The notes: generated by a model not told the origin, from the sequence alone. 64,000 bases of DNA from Kluyvera intermedia (GCF_034424175.1 NZ_CP139986.1:4030001-4094000); one strand, 5' to 3'. Numbered from the stretch's first letter, positions 35,990 to 45,797 are shown. A program made the numbers and translations.

Positions 35990-36020
35990 CGACGAACGGG
36001 CCTCTATCATCCGTTCGTCG
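35990..36020 (+). terminator. Hairpin after yjjA
   Basis: 10-bp stem CGACGAACGG / CCGTTCGTCG with an 11-base loop, 12 bases after the yjjA stop. There is no T run, so it may be a weak or factor-dependent terminator. Confidence 0.4.
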
Positions 36021-36173
36021 TCGAAACCCGCACAAAATATCGGTTATTTCTAAACCAATTCTGAACAACAACACACTTTCACCACGTTAGAATTGCAGAC
36101 AGATGACAGCACAATTACATTGTGATGTTAATTTCTGTTCCGCCAGCGCGTCTGGCACTGTTGAGGACGTGTA

Positions 36174-38468
36174 GTGTCAGAGATGTTATCCATCGCGCTC
36201 TTTCTGGCTTCCATTGCTATTTATGCCTGGAAGGCGGGGCGAAATAGATGGTGGTTTGCCGCCACCCTAACGGTACTGGGCCTGTTTGTAGTCCTGAATA
36301 TCACCCTGTACGCCAGCGACTACTTCACCGGCGATGGGATCAACGATGCGGTTCTCTACACCCTCACCAATAGCCTGACCGGCGCGGGTATCGGCAAATA
36401 TATTCTCCCTGGGCTTGGCATTGTCGTCGCGCTTATCGCCGTATTTGGCGGTCTGGGCTGGCTGCTACGCCGACGTCGTCATCATCCTCATCACTTTGGT
36501 TACAGCCTGCTGGCGCTTATTCTTGCCGTTGGCTCAGTGGATGCCAGCCCGGCATTTCGCCAGATCAGCGAGTTGGTCAAATCGCAGTCTCGAGACGGCG
36601 ATCCGGATTTTGCGGCCTACTATAAAGAACCGTCGAAAACGATCCCCAATCCCAAACTCAACCTCGTCTACATCTATGGCGAGAGTCTTGAGCGCACCTA
36701 TTTTGACGATCAGGCCTTCCCGAACCTCGCGCCGGAACTGGGGGCGCTGAAAAATGAAGGGCTAGACTTTAGCCATACCGCGCAGCTACCGGGCACCGAT
36801 TACACTATCGCGGGCATGGTTGCTTCTCAGTGCGGCATCCCGCTGTTTGCCCCGTTTGAGGGGAACGCCTCCGCGTCACTGTCGAGCTTCTTCCCGCAGA
36901 ATATCTGCCTTGGGGATATCCTGAAAAACTCCGGCTACCAGAACTATTTTGTGCAGGGTGCTAACCTGCGCTTTGCCGGTAAAGACGTGTTCCTGAAATC
37001 CCACGGCTTCGATCACCTGTATGGTGCGGAAGAACTGAAAGCCACCGTCGCCGATCCCGCTTACAAAAACGACTGGGGCTACTACGACGATACCGTGCTC
37101 GACGAGGCCTGGAAGAAATTCGAAACACTCTCTCGCGAAGGTAAACGTTTCTCGCTGTTCACCTTAACCGTGGACACCCACCACCCGGACGGCTTTATCT
37201 CGCGCAGCTGTAACCGTAAGCGCTATGACATCAACGGCAAAGCGAACCAGTCGTTTAGCGCGGTAGCCTGTAGCCAGGAAAACATTGCCGAATTTATCAA
37301 TAAGATAAAAGCCTCCCCGTGGTTTAAAGACACCATTATCGTGGTTTCTTCCGACCATCTGGCGATGAAAAATACCGCCTGGGATGAACTCAATAAACTG
37401 GACCGCAGCAATCTCTTCTTTGTGATCCGTGGCGATAAACCGGATGCGCAGGATTTACTGGCCGTGAAGCGCAGCACCATGGATAACGGCGCGACGGTGC
37501 TGGATCTGCTCGGTGGCGATAACTACATCGGGCTGGGTCGCAGCAGCCTGTCCGGGCAATCGCTCTCTGAAGTGTTCCTCAACATGAAAGAGAAAGTGCT
37601 GGCCTGGAAGCCCGACGTCATACGTTTGTGGAACTTCCCGAAAGAGATCAAGAAGTTCTCTATCGACACGCAGAAAAACATGATTGCGTTTTCCGGCAGC
37701 CACTTCCGTCTGCCGCTGTTACTGCGCGTGTCGGATAATCGCGTGGAGCCGCTACCTGAAAGTGAATACTCCGCCCCGCTGCGTTTCCAGCTGGCAGAAT
37801 TCGCCCCACGCGATAACTTCGTCTGGATTGATCGCTGCTACAAGATGGCGCAGCTATGGTCGCCGGAGCTGTCGCTTTCCACCCAATGGTGCGTTTCACA
37901 GGGCCAGCTTGGCGGTGAACAAAAAGTGCAGCAGGTTGATAAAGCGCAGTGGGACGGCAAAACCGAGTTTAAAGATACGGTTATCGACATGGTGCGCTAC
38001 AACGGCAATGTCAATTCACTGAAAACCGTCGATAACGATATCCGCTATAAAGCCGACAGCTTCATCTTCAACGTCGCCGGTGCGCCGGAAGAGGTCAAAA
38101 GCTTCAGCGGTATCTCACGTCCTGAGTCGTGGGGGCGCTGGTCGAATGCGCAGTTGGGCGAGCAGGTGAAGATTGAGTATCAGCATCCGCTTCCTAAACA
38201 GTTTGATCTGGTGATCACCGCTAAAGCCTATGGCGCGAATGCCAATAAGCCTATCCCGGTACGCGTGGGCAAAAACGAGCAGATACTGACGCTCGGCAAT
38301 GATGTCACGACCTCTACGCTGCATTTTGATAACCCGTCAGACGCCAGCACGTTGGTGATTGTGCCACCTGACCCGCAGTCGACTAACGAGGGGAATATTC
38401 TGGGTCATTCGCCGCGTCAGCTGGGGATTGGGATGGTCGAGATTAAGGTTGTGGCTTCGGAAGGTTAA
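36174..38468 (+). CDS. opgB: Phosphoglycerol transferase I, OpgB
   Basis: 764 residues (E. coli 763). Inner-membrane enzyme that transfers phosphoglycerol from phosphatidylglycerol to membrane-derived oligosaccharides in the periplasm. Three to four N-terminal membrane segments (to about residue 128) precede a sulfatase-like catalytic domain with YIYGESLERTYF near 165, PGTDYTIAGM holding the nucleophile threonine near 205, and SSDHLAM near 394. The start codon is GTG at 36174 with GAGGAC upstream, as in E. coli. Confidence 0.96.
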   Translation: MSEMLSIALFLASIAIYAWKAGRNRWWFAATLTVLGLFVVLNITLYASDYFTGDGINDAVLYTLTNSLTGAGIGKYILPGLGIVVALIAVFGGLGWLLRRRRHHPHHFGYSLLALILAVGSVDASPAFRQISELVKSQSRDGDPDFAAYYKEPSKTIPNPKLNLVYIYGESLERTYFDDQAFPNLAPELGALKNEGLDFSHTAQLPGTDYTIAGMVASQCGIPLFAPFEGNASASLSSFFPQNICLGDILKNSGYQNYFVQGANLRFAGKDVFLKSHGFDHLYGAEELKATVADPAYKNDWGYYDDTVLDEAWKKFETLSREGKRFSLFTLTVDTHHPDGFISRSCNRKRYDINGKANQSFSAVACSQENIAEFINKIKASPWFKDTIIVVSSDHLAMKNTAWDELNKLDRSNLFFVIRGDKPDAQDLLAVKRSTMDNGATVLDLLGGDNYIGLGRSSLSGQSLSEVFLNMKEKVLAWKPDVIRLWNFPKEIKKFSIDTQKNMIAFSGSHFRLPLLLRVSDNRVEPLPESEYSAPLRFQLAEFAPRDNFVWIDRCYKMAQLWSPELSLSTQWCVSQGQLGGEQKVQQVDKAQWDGKTEFKDTVIDMVRYNGNVNSLKTVDNDIRYKADSFIFNVAGAPEEVKSFSGISRPESWGRWSNAQLGEQVKIEYQHPLPKQFDLVITAKAYGANANKPIPVRVGKNEQILTLGNDVTTSTLHFDNPSDASTLVIVPPDPQSTNEGNILGHSPRQLGIGMVEIKVVASEG

Positions 38469-38473
38469 TCACT

Positions 38474-38504
38474 CATAGCCTGGCGTCTGTTACGCCAGGC
38501 TATG
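38474..38504. terminator. Hairpin between opgB and tsr
   Basis: Perfect 13-bp stem CATAGCCTGGCGT / ACGCCAGGCTATG with a 5-base loop, placed between the convergent ends of opgB and tsr. No T run on either side. Confidence 0.5.
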
Positions 38505-38558
38505 CATCAGAATATGCGTCAAAATGGGATGAACGCGCCCGGAGAGGGCGCGCGGGTA

Positions 38559-40223
38559 TTAGAAGGTTTCCCAGTTTTCCCCAGTATCGGTAGCCGCCGC
38601 TTTACGCAGCGTTGCCGGCGCAGGTGCAGCCGCGCTTACTGACTCACGCTCAGCATTAGCCTGACCTTGCTGAATACGGAATACCGCTACGGCCTGAGTC
38701 AGACGGCTTGCCTGCTCTTCCAGCGCTGCCGCTGCCGCCGCAGATTCTTCCACCAGCGAGGCGTTCTGCTGGGTCACGCGATCCATTTCAGCCACCGCCA
38801 GACCAACCTGGTCAATGCCCCGGCTCTGTTCATCAGAAGCCGACGCGATTTCACCCATGATATCGGTCACGCGGGTCACCGCATTAACAATCTCACCCAT
38901 GGTTTCACCGGCGCTTTCCACCAGCGTAGAACCGAGGTCAACGCGGTTAACCGAGTCTTCAATCAGACTTTTGATTTCGCGAGCTGCCTGGGCGCTGCGC
39001 TGGGCAAGGTTACGTACTTCACCGGCCACGACCGCAAAGCCTCGCCCCTGTTCACCGGCACGCGCAGCTTCCACCGCGGCGTTCAGCGCCAGAATATTGG
39101 TCTGGAAGGCAATACCGTCAATCACGCTAATAATGTCGGCGATTTTCTGCGAACTGGCGGTGATGTCACGCATGGTCTGCACCACGTTATCCACCACTTT
39201 ACCGCCCTTCTGCGCGGTTTCCGACGCGGAGAGCGCCAGATGGCTGGCTTGGCGGGCGTTTTCGGCGTTCTGCTTCACGGTTGCGGTCAGCTCTTCCATG
39301 CTGGCAGCAGTCTCTTCAAGCGAAGCGGCCTGCTCCTCGGTACGTGAAGAGAGGTCGTTATTGCCCATGGCAATTTCGCTCGCACCGCTGTAAATCGCAT
39401 CGGCACCCTGACGCACTTCCCCCACCGTGCGGGCGAGTTCACCCTGCATGTGGCGCAGAGAATGAGCCAGCTCGCCCATTTCGTTATGACTTTCAACATC
39501 AATGCGTTTCACCAGATCGCCACCGGCAATGTGGCGAATGCTGTCGATTAAACGATTCAGTGGTGCGATAAGCGTTTTACGCACGCCCAGCCAGACAAAG
39601 ATGATCACTGCCAGTACCGCGATCATGACGCTAAACAGGATCCACATCGCCTGGGTGTAAGAGCTATTACTGTCTTTCACTGCTAGATCGTACAGGCTGT
39701 CATTTTGCTGCAGGTAGTTGACGTAAGCTTTCTCAAAGCCGTCCTGATAGCCCTGGGTTGGCTGGTCGAAGAAGTCGTTGATCTTGCCTGCCCCGAGCAG
39801 TTGGATCAGTTCAGACAACGCGCCGTGGTAAATATCGTAGTTACGCTGGATCTCCAGCGCCGCCGCTTCACTTTGACGCGGATCGCGTGGCATTGCCTGG
39901 TATTCAGTCCAGCGTTTTTCTGCTTCGGCCAGAGATTTAGTGGCAATCTGCATCAGCTCGGTCACGGTTGCACCGCTGCCGATATTGTTCTGATCCATCA
40001 TGTAGCGGATACCCGCACGGTTTAGGGTATTGCGGGTTTGCAACAGTGCAACCCAACTGCCGTTTAGACCGGATTGCTGCTGACGTACGGTTTGTAGGAT
40101 GGTGAAGTTTTCTTTGTCATGCTTGAGTGAGTTAAAGAACAAACCACCCGATGCCAACTGCAACAGACCAAATAACACCAAAACCAGCACGAGGCTGGTG
40201 ACGATTTTAAGACGGTTTAACAT
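38559..40223 (-). CDS. tsr: Serine chemoreceptor Tsr
   Basis: 554 residues. Methyl-accepting chemotaxis protein: first membrane segment 7-30, periplasmic ligand domain, second membrane segment about 190-211, HAMP, and signalling domain ending in the CheR/CheB-binding NWETF. Serine-binding residues Arg64, Asn68, Arg69 and Arg73 are all at their E. coli positions. The highly conserved hairpin tip (GIAFQTNILALNAAVEAARAG) is intact. The ATG at 40223 follows GGAGGAA; the longer frame is rejected. A sigma-28 promoter lies upstream. Confidence 0.96.
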   Translation of the reverse strand: MLNRLKIVTSLVLVLVLFGLLQLASGGLFFNSLKHDKENFTILQTVRQQQSGLNGSWVALLQTRNTLNRAGIRYMMDQNNIGSGATVTELMQIATKSLAEAEKRWTEYQAMPRDPRQSEAAALEIQRNYDIYHGALSELIQLLGAGKINDFFDQPTQGYQDGFEKAYVNYLQQNDSLYDLAVKDSNSSYTQAMWILFSVMIAVLAVIIFVWLGVRKTLIAPLNRLIDSIRHIAGGDLVKRIDVESHNEMGELAHSLRHMQGELARTVGEVRQGADAIYSGASEIAMGNNDLSSRTEEQAASLEETAASMEELTATVKQNAENARQASHLALSASETAQKGGKVVDNVVQTMRDITASSQKIADIISVIDGIAFQTNILALNAAVEAARAGEQGRGFAVVAGEVRNLAQRSAQAAREIKSLIEDSVNRVDLGSTLVESAGETMGEIVNAVTRVTDIMGEIASASDEQSRGIDQVGLAVAEMDRVTQQNASLVEESAAAAAALEEQASRLTQAVAVFRIQQGQANAERESVSAAAPAPATLRKAAATDTGENWETF

Positions 40224-40252
40224 GTTTCTCTTTCCTCCAGGCGAATAACAAA

Positions 40253-40279
40253 TTTTCGGCGGGAAAAAGAAAAACTTTA
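40253..40279 (-). promoter_or_regulatory. Sigma-28 (FliA) promoter of tsr
   Basis: Minus strand TAAA, exactly 15 bases, then GCCGAAAA, against the consensus TAAA-N15-GCCGATAA. It lies 30 bases before the tsr start and places tsr in the flagellar class 3 regulon. Confidence 0.85.
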
Positions 40280-40334
40280 TAGAAATTGTGACTATTAATA
40301 CGGGGAATGGCACGATTTTACATCAGCGTGCGTC

Positions 40335-40422
40335 TTTTCCCGGGGGTCGGCGTAAACGCCTCGCCCGGTCTACAATTTCGATGTAGCCCGGCCAAGCGCA
40401 GCGCCGCCGGGAATACTCAGGA
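40335..40422. repeat. REP-like repeat upstream of tsr
   Basis: Inverted units CCCGGGGGTCGGCG...CTCGCCCGGTCTAC and GTAGCCCGGCCAAGCG...GCCGCCGGGAATAC. This is the second REP family of the window, also found near 11.1, 58.8 and 59.6 kb. Confidence 0.75.
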
Positions 40423-41433
40423 TTATCCACGCAGCGCGCAAATCTCATCGTACAGGCGACGAGAAACCTCCAACCCCAGCTTCTCACTCTGCTCGCGCGC
40501 CTGATAACGACGCTCACCAGGCAGCCTTGCCCCCTGCGCCTGCATTCCGCTAAACAGCGTCTCTGCGCGGGCCAGATGAGAAGCCGCCTCACCGCCCAGG
40601 AAACGTTGCGGGTCGAGCGCTAAAATCAGCTCGCCGCCATACGGCAGGCCACCCGCACCGTTATCCCACGCCAGTGATTCAGCGCTGGTCATATCGCCAA
40701 TCAGCGGCCCGGCGAACAGTTCAACCATGGCTGCCAGCGCAGATCCTTTATGACCGCCGAACGTCAGCATTGCCCCATCCAGCACCGCCTGTGGATCGGT
40801 GGTAGGCTGCCCGTCGCTATCAATCCCCCAACCTTCAGGAATCGATTTTCCCGCCCGCTGATGCAGCTGAATTTCACCACGCGCCGCGGCACTGGTCGCC
40901 ATATCAAAAATAAACGGCGGCTTATCACCACGCGGCCAGCCAAAGGCTATCGGGTTTGTACCAAACAGTGGCTGAGTACCGCCCGCTGGTGCTACCCAGG
41001 CGTGGCTTGGCGTACAGGCATAACCCACCAGCCCGACATCAGTCAACGGTTCCACATCGGCAAATAGCGCAGAAAAATGCACACAATGATTAATCGCCAG
41101 CGCCGCGATACCACAGTGACGCGCTTTCTCAATCAGCAGCGGCAGCGCCTGTTCGTAAGCACACAGCGAGTACGCACCCTGCGCATCCGCTTTGACGATA
41201 GCCGGTGCCTGGTCAACGATAACCGGCTCCGCATCAGGTGACACTTTGCCTTTGCGCAGCGTCTCCACAATCCCCAATAGACGCCACAAACCATGCGAGG
41301 CACAGCCGTCGCGCTCACCTGCCGTTACATTGCGCGCAATCGCGTCGGCGTGAGGTTGGGAAAATCCATTCGAGCGCAGAACCTCAAAGGCGAGCGCATA
41401 GGCATCCTTGAGCGCGATGTTTATCGTTGTCAT
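40423..41433 (-). CDS. Ldh-family (malate/L-lactate dehydrogenase-type) NAD(P)H oxidoreductase
   Basis: 336 residues. It belongs to the Ldh2/YiaK family of ketoacid and imine reductases: INHCVHFSALF near 115, TPSHAWVAPAGG near 148, and LFGTNPIAFGWPRG near 163, plus TFGGHKGSALAAMVELFAGP, which resembles delta-1-piperideine-2-carboxylate reductases (DpkA type). The start is ATG at 41433 behind GGAGAAG. It lies 111 bases downstream of lgoD on the same strand and may be co-transcribed. K-12 lacks it here. The substrate is not determined; a sugar-acid keto-reductase role remains possible. Confidence 0.75.
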   Translation of the reverse strand: MTTINIALKDAYALAFEVLRSNGFSQPHADAIARNVTAGERDGCASHGLWRLLGIVETLRKGKVSPDAEPVIVDQAPAIVKADAQGAYSLCAYEQALPLLIEKARHCGIAALAINHCVHFSALFADVEPLTDVGLVGYACTPSHAWVAPAGGTQPLFGTNPIAFGWPRGDKPPFIFDMATSAAARGEIQLHQRAGKSIPEGWGIDSDGQPTTDPQAVLDGAMLTFGGHKGSALAAMVELFAGPLIGDMTSAESLAWDNGAGGLPYGGELILALDPQRFLGGEAASHLARAETLFSGMQAQGARLPGERRYQAREQSEKLGLEVSRRLYDEICALRG

Positions 41434-41544
41434 TCTTCTTCTCCAGATTGTCGGGCAGGTATAAAGCGTAGACACAGGCGCGGGTTTTACTTGGTTAACG
41501 CAGTGATTTACATCACATTTATAGGAATACGCGCCCGTCATGTT

Positions 41545-42561
41545 CTACCCGAACTCTATCACGCCTTTAATCAGCTGTGGATTATTGATGACCTCCCGCT
41601 CATAGGTGCTACCCAGCTCCTCAAAGCGCAACCGGTGAGTCAGCAGCATCTCCGCTCGCAACAGCCCGCGCTGCATCAGTTCCCCGACTCGAGCAAAGTC
41701 CTCTGCCGTCGCATTACGGCTGCCCATTAGCGTGGTCTCTTTTTTATGGAATTCAGGGTCTGAAAACTGTAAGTCACCTTTAAACAATCCGACAAAGACG
41801 ATACTGCCGCCGTGACGGATCAGATCCACCGCCTGATTCATTGACTGCGGGCTGCCGGTGGCGTCGATCACCGTTTGCGGTAAATGACCGCTAAAGCCAT
41901 CACGTAATTGATCGTGGAAGCCCGACGCTAGCGGATCGAGCGTCGGCAGATCCAACTGGAGAGTCACATGATCGCGCCGTTGCAAGCTGGTATCCGCAAC
42001 CATCACCTGCGCCCCTTGTGCTTTCGCTATCGCCGCCGCCCCCAGACCAATCGGCCCCGCGCCCACCACCAGTACCGAATCCCCTGCTTGAACCGCCGCC
42101 CGCCGTACCGCATGCGCACTGATGGCGAAGGGTTCAATCAGCGCCACGGCGGCTGGCGCAATGCCCTCGGCAAGCAGGATATTTTGCTGCGGCACACTGA
42201 GGTATTCACTAAAACCGCCGTCACGATGTACACCAATTACGGCGATATTTTCGCAGCAGTTGCTTCGCCCACTGCGGCAGGCGCCGCAATCATTGCAGGA
42301 TACATACGGGATCACCGCCACCTGCTGGCCCACGCACCACGATGTGACACCGCGGCCCAACGCCACAATATCACCGCAGATCTCATGCCCCAGCACTCGC
42401 GGATAACTGAAAAAAGGCTGTTTACCGCGCCAGGCATGAATATCGGTTCCGCAAATCCCCACCGTTTTAACTTTTATTAACACCTCATCTTGTTGTGGTT
42501 TTGGAATATCCCGAGATTGCCACGTTAATTCACCCGGCTGCTGACAAACTAATACTTTCAT
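41545..42561 (-). CDS. lgoD: L-galactonate 5-dehydrogenase LgoD (YjjN)
   Basis: 338 residues. Zinc-dependent medium-chain dehydrogenase close to E. coli LgoD throughout, which oxidises L-galactonate to D-tagaturonate. Catalytic zinc ligands Cys37 (GICGTD), His59 and Glu60 (GHE); structural zinc set in CNDCGACRSGRSNCC; NAD loop VVGAGPIGLGAA near 165. It diverges from lgoR across 144 bases. The transporter lgoT found next to it in E. coli is not in the window. Confidence 0.9.
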   Translation of the reverse strand: MKVLVCQQPGELTWQSRDIPKPQQDEVLIKVKTVGICGTDIHAWRGKQPFFSYPRVLGHEICGDIVALGRGVTSWCVGQQVAVIPYVSCNDCGACRSGRSNCCENIAVIGVHRDGGFSEYLSVPQQNILLAEGIAPAAVALIEPFAISAHAVRRAAVQAGDSVLVVGAGPIGLGAAAIAKAQGAQVMVADTSLQRRDHVTLQLDLPTLDPLASGFHDQLRDGFSGHLPQTVIDATGSPQSMNQAVDLIRHGGSIVFVGLFKGDLQFSDPEFHKKETTLMGSRNATAEDFARVGELMQRGLLRAEMLLTHRLRFEELGSTYEREVINNPQLIKGVIEFG

Positions 42562-42632
42562 TATTCCCTTCTCCGCATCTTATTTTTCGTTACTCTGTTA
42601 TTGTCGATAAACAGACGTTTTCGCAGCGGCGT

Positions 42633-42650
42633 TATTCATTGTTGTGAATA
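42633..42650. promoter_or_regulatory. Candidate LgoR operator
   Basis: Inverted repeat TATTCA-N6-TGAATA in the middle of the divergent lgoD/lgoR spacer, about 70 bases from lgoD and 55 bases from lgoR. Assignment to LgoR is inferred from position only. Confidence 0.4.
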
Positions 42651-42705
42651 TCAGCGCAGAAAGATGTTTTAAATTCGTCTTTAATCATCACCAGGAGGAT
42701 GCGCA

Positions 42706-43623
42706 ATGAGCCGTTCGCAGAATTTACGTCGTAGCGTGGTTAACCAAATTATTGAGGGTATTGCGAAGGGGCATATCCCCTCACCGCTGCCGGTACAATC
42801 GGCGCTGGCAGAGATGTATAACATCAGCCGCACTACCGTCAGGCATATGCTTTCACACCTTGAGCAGCGCGGCGTGCTGGAAAAAATCGGCAGTGATTAC
42901 ATCATCATACGCAAGCCCGACATGCTGGACGGTTTCGAGTGTACTGAAGCCCCGCTGGAAGAGCAGACGCGGATCTTTGAGCAGGCATTTTTCTCAATGA
43001 TTAATCAGCGACAGCTTAAAGCCGGGGAAGTGATGAGTGAAATTCAGCTGGCAAAAATGGCCGGAGTCAGCCCGGTTGCCGCCAGAGAATATTTACTAAA
43101 ATTCGGTCGTTATAATCTGATCGTCAGCGAGAAACGTGGACTGTGGCGGATGAAAGAGTTCGACCGTCCCTATGCCGAGCAGCTTTTTGAATTACGCGAA
43201 ATGTTAGAATTACATGCTCTGCAACGTTTTTTAAGTTTGCCCGATGGCGACCCCCGCTGGTTACAAGCAAAAACCCTGCTGGAATATCACCGGCAATTAA
43301 GAGACAGCATTGGTGATAATGTCAAAACCTTCTCGCAGCTTGACCGTGATTTTCATACGCTAATACTGTCAGCCGCTGATAATATATTTTTCAACCAGTC
43401 GCTGGAAATTATCTCGGTTATTTTCCATTTCCATTATCAGTGGGATGAAAGCGATCTGAAACAGCGCAATATTATTGCGATTGATGAACATATGATGATC
43501 TTGATCGCCCTGATCTGCCGTAACGATCTCGATGCCACGATGGCGCTGCGCAACCATTTGATGACGGCGAAGCAGTCAATGATCCGTTCAATCGATCAGA
43601 CTGCTCGCCGCTTATCCACTTAG
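42706..43623 (+). CDS. lgoR: GntR-family regulator LgoR (YjjM)
   Basis: 305 residues, E. coli LgoR 304. N-terminal winged helix (SALAEMYNISRTTVRHMLSHL, about 28-48) and a second GntR-like unit (EIQLAKMAGVSPVAAREYLL) ahead of an FCD-type effector domain (SQLDRDFHTLILSAADN). In E. coli it controls L-galactonate use. Strong AGGAGG upstream. Its stop overlaps the GH28 stop on the other strand by 4 bases. Confidence 0.9.
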   Translation: MSRSQNLRRSVVNQIIEGIAKGHIPSPLPVQSALAEMYNISRTTVRHMLSHLEQRGVLEKIGSDYIIIRKPDMLDGFECTEAPLEEQTRIFEQAFFSMINQRQLKAGEVMSEIQLAKMAGVSPVAAREYLLKFGRYNLIVSEKRGLWRMKEFDRPYAEQLFELREMLELHALQRFLSLPDGDPRWLQAKTLLEYHRQLRDSIGDNVKTFSQLDRDFHTLILSAADNIFFNQSLEIISVIFHFHYQWDESDLKQRNIIAIDEHMMILIALICRNDLDATMALRNHLMTAKQSMIRSIDQTARRLST

Positions 43624-45782
43624 CGCAACTTATTCACCCGCTGACCGGGGACGTCCTGGTCGCCAACAAAATGGCTGATAGCGAGCATCATCTCCAGCGC
43701 TTCATGGCGGCGCAGATAGCGACGTGGACGAAAACGCCCTTCGTCATCGCAGCTTAAAAAGCCGAACGCGACTGCCCGCTGGGCGTTGGTTAAATAGATA
43801 TCACGCAGAATACGTCCGTCGGTAAAGGTCGATTCCAACATGGTGGAGGCATTACGGTAGGAGACTCCGCAGCTCATCATCGCTACCGTCGCCGCCTCTT
43901 CACGGCGAATTGGCCGGTCAGGGAGGAATTTACCCTGCTGTAGCGCCATCATGCCGCGGCGGATCAGCGCATCAATTCCCGGATACCAGACCGAATCTGC
44001 CGGAACGTCGGCAATCGCCAGCCCGCTTGCGGGTTGATACTGTAGCCCCCACAGCCGAATCACCATCTGCGCCAGCTCGAAGCGAGTGATACATTCACCA
44101 CTGCTCTCAGTTGTGATAATCCCCCGAGCTCGCAGAATACCGGCATTCACCGACTCGCCGTTTTCTAGTGGGATACTGCCCTCCGGCTGGATTTGCCAGG
44201 CTTTACTCACCAGCTGCATATCGCCGTACTTCACCTGGCAGCGAACAAAGCGCCCGGCCATCGTTGGCGTTAGCGCCAGAATATCCCCTTCTGCCAGTGC
44301 CGCCATCGGGCCATCCGCCGTTTTGCCAAGCCACCAGCAATAGTGCAGCTCGGCGTCATCGTTACCGGGCAGCTGTGCCGAGGCCCGCAGATAATCACCC
44401 GCCTGCGGTAGCCCGCGAATAAACAGCTGTACCGGGCGCGGGTAGGCCAGCCCGTTGATGGTGACGTTTTCCATCTGTACGCCGCTGCCCCAGTGGGCGG
44501 CATGCAGCGGGTTTTCTACGTCGGTGATGCGAATATCTTTCAGCACCAGCCCATCAATTGGCGACTGCGGCAGCCCTTCAATAAACAGGCCGTACTCACC
44601 ACCGCTGGCTTCCAGATCTTCAATGACGATATTGCGAAAACGTGGCAGATGGTCGCCGTATATCCCCTCGGCATAGTTCATGGTGGCGTGGGCCACCGCA
44701 TCACGTACCCGTTTCACCCGCGAGTGACGCAGCCAGACGTTTTCGATGATTCCACCGCGCAAGGCGTTGGCCTTCAGGCGCAGCGGATAGGTTAGCGCCG
44801 GGCTGTCGAACTCATTACCGGCGGCGAACACGTTACGGATCCCACCGCTCATTTCGCTGCCCAGCGCAATGCCGCCGTGGCCGTCGGCAAAACGGTTATT
44901 GCGGATAATAATGTTTTCACACGGAATATTCGCCTCGCGCCCATCGCGATCGCGCCCGGACTTAATGGCGATGCAGTCATCGCCGGAGTCGAACAGGTTA
45001 TCTTCAATCAGCACATCGCAGCAGCTTTCCGGGTCGACACCGTCATTGTTATGGCCGTGGGAACGCAGCGTCATGCGCCGAACGGTAACATTGCGACACA
45101 TCACCGGGTTCACTTGCCACATCGGTGAATTGCGCAGCGTCACCCCCTCCAGCAATACATTCTGGCAGTGTAGCGTCTGGATAAACATCGGCCGCAGATA
45201 GAAGCCATCGCCAAAACGGCGCTCGGCTACTGGCACACCGCTTTGGTTCATCTCACGAAGTCGCAGGCTACCCGCCCGCTGTAGGTTTTGAGCATGGGTC
45301 GACCAGGCGTGTTCAATCTGATGCGTCCAGTGCCACCAGACGCTTTCGCTGGCTTGACCGTCCAGCACGCCGCTGCCGGTCAGGGCGATATTGTCCGCAC
45401 GATGCGCATAGATGAGCGCCCGGTAGTTCCACAGCGGCGAACACTCCCAGTGACCGAAGGCCAGAGGATAGTGCGCTTCGCTGGTGTCGGTGGTGAACAA
45501 CAGCACGCTGTCGCGGTTTTCCAGATACAAATTGACGTGACTGAGCAGTTCTAGCGAACCGGTCAGGAAACGGCCGGAAGGGATCACCACCCGGCCACCG
45601 CCCAGCGCATGGGCCTTTCTAATCGCCCGCTGGATAGCGTCGGTATCCAGCGTTGTACCATCGCCAACCGCGCCGCAGTCCCGCACGTTAACGTCACGCG
45701 CCGGGAACAGTGGGTCACTGATCCGTGCCAGGATTTTTTTCTCTTCCTCCACGCTCAGCATTACGCTGGGGTTTGTTGTCAT
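43620..45782 (-). CDS. GH28 polygalacturonase-like protein with C-terminal SLH-like repeats
   Basis: 720 residues. The N-terminal right-handed beta-helix (about 25-470) keeps all four GH28 motifs: NNDGVDPES (NxD), SGDDCIA (DD), GHGGIALGSE (GHG) and YPLRLK (RxK). After a linker domain the last 170 residues resemble S-layer homology repeats (ADVPADSVWYPGIDALIRRGMM, FLPDRPIRREEAATV; then AVAFGFLSCDDEGRFRP). There is no signal peptide, so it is probably cytoplasmic and acts on imported oligogalacturonides; secretion by another route cannot be excluded. It lies 15 bases downstream of the GH105 gene in one operon. Confidence 0.85.
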   Translation of the reverse strand: MTTNPSVMLSVEEEKKILARISDPLFPARDVNVRDCGAVGDGTTLDTDAIQRAIRKAHALGGGRVVIPSGRFLTGSLELLSHVNLYLENRDSVLLFTTDTSEAHYPLAFGHWECSPLWNYRALIYAHRADNIALTGSGVLDGQASESVWWHWTHQIEHAWSTHAQNLQRAGSLRLREMNQSGVPVAERRFGDGFYLRPMFIQTLHCQNVLLEGVTLRNSPMWQVNPVMCRNVTVRRMTLRSHGHNNDGVDPESCCDVLIEDNLFDSGDDCIAIKSGRDRDGREANIPCENIIIRNNRFADGHGGIALGSEMSGGIRNVFAAGNEFDSPALTYPLRLKANALRGGIIENVWLRHSRVKRVRDAVAHATMNYAEGIYGDHLPRFRNIVIEDLEASGGEYGLFIEGLPQSPIDGLVLKDIRITDVENPLHAAHWGSGVQMENVTINGLAYPRPVQLFIRGLPQAGDYLRASAQLPGNDDAELHYCWWLGKTADGPMAALAEGDILALTPTMAGRFVRCQVKYGDMQLVSKAWQIQPEGSIPLENGESVNAGILRARGIITTESSGECITRFELAQMVIRLWGLQYQPASGLAIADVPADSVWYPGIDALIRRGMMALQQGKFLPDRPIRREEAATVAMMSCGVSYRNASTMLESTFTDGRILRDIYLTNAQRAVAFGFLSCDDEGRFRPRRYLRRHEALEMMLAISHFVGDQDVPGQRVNKLR

Positions 45783-45797
45783 GACCTTGTCCTTAAG

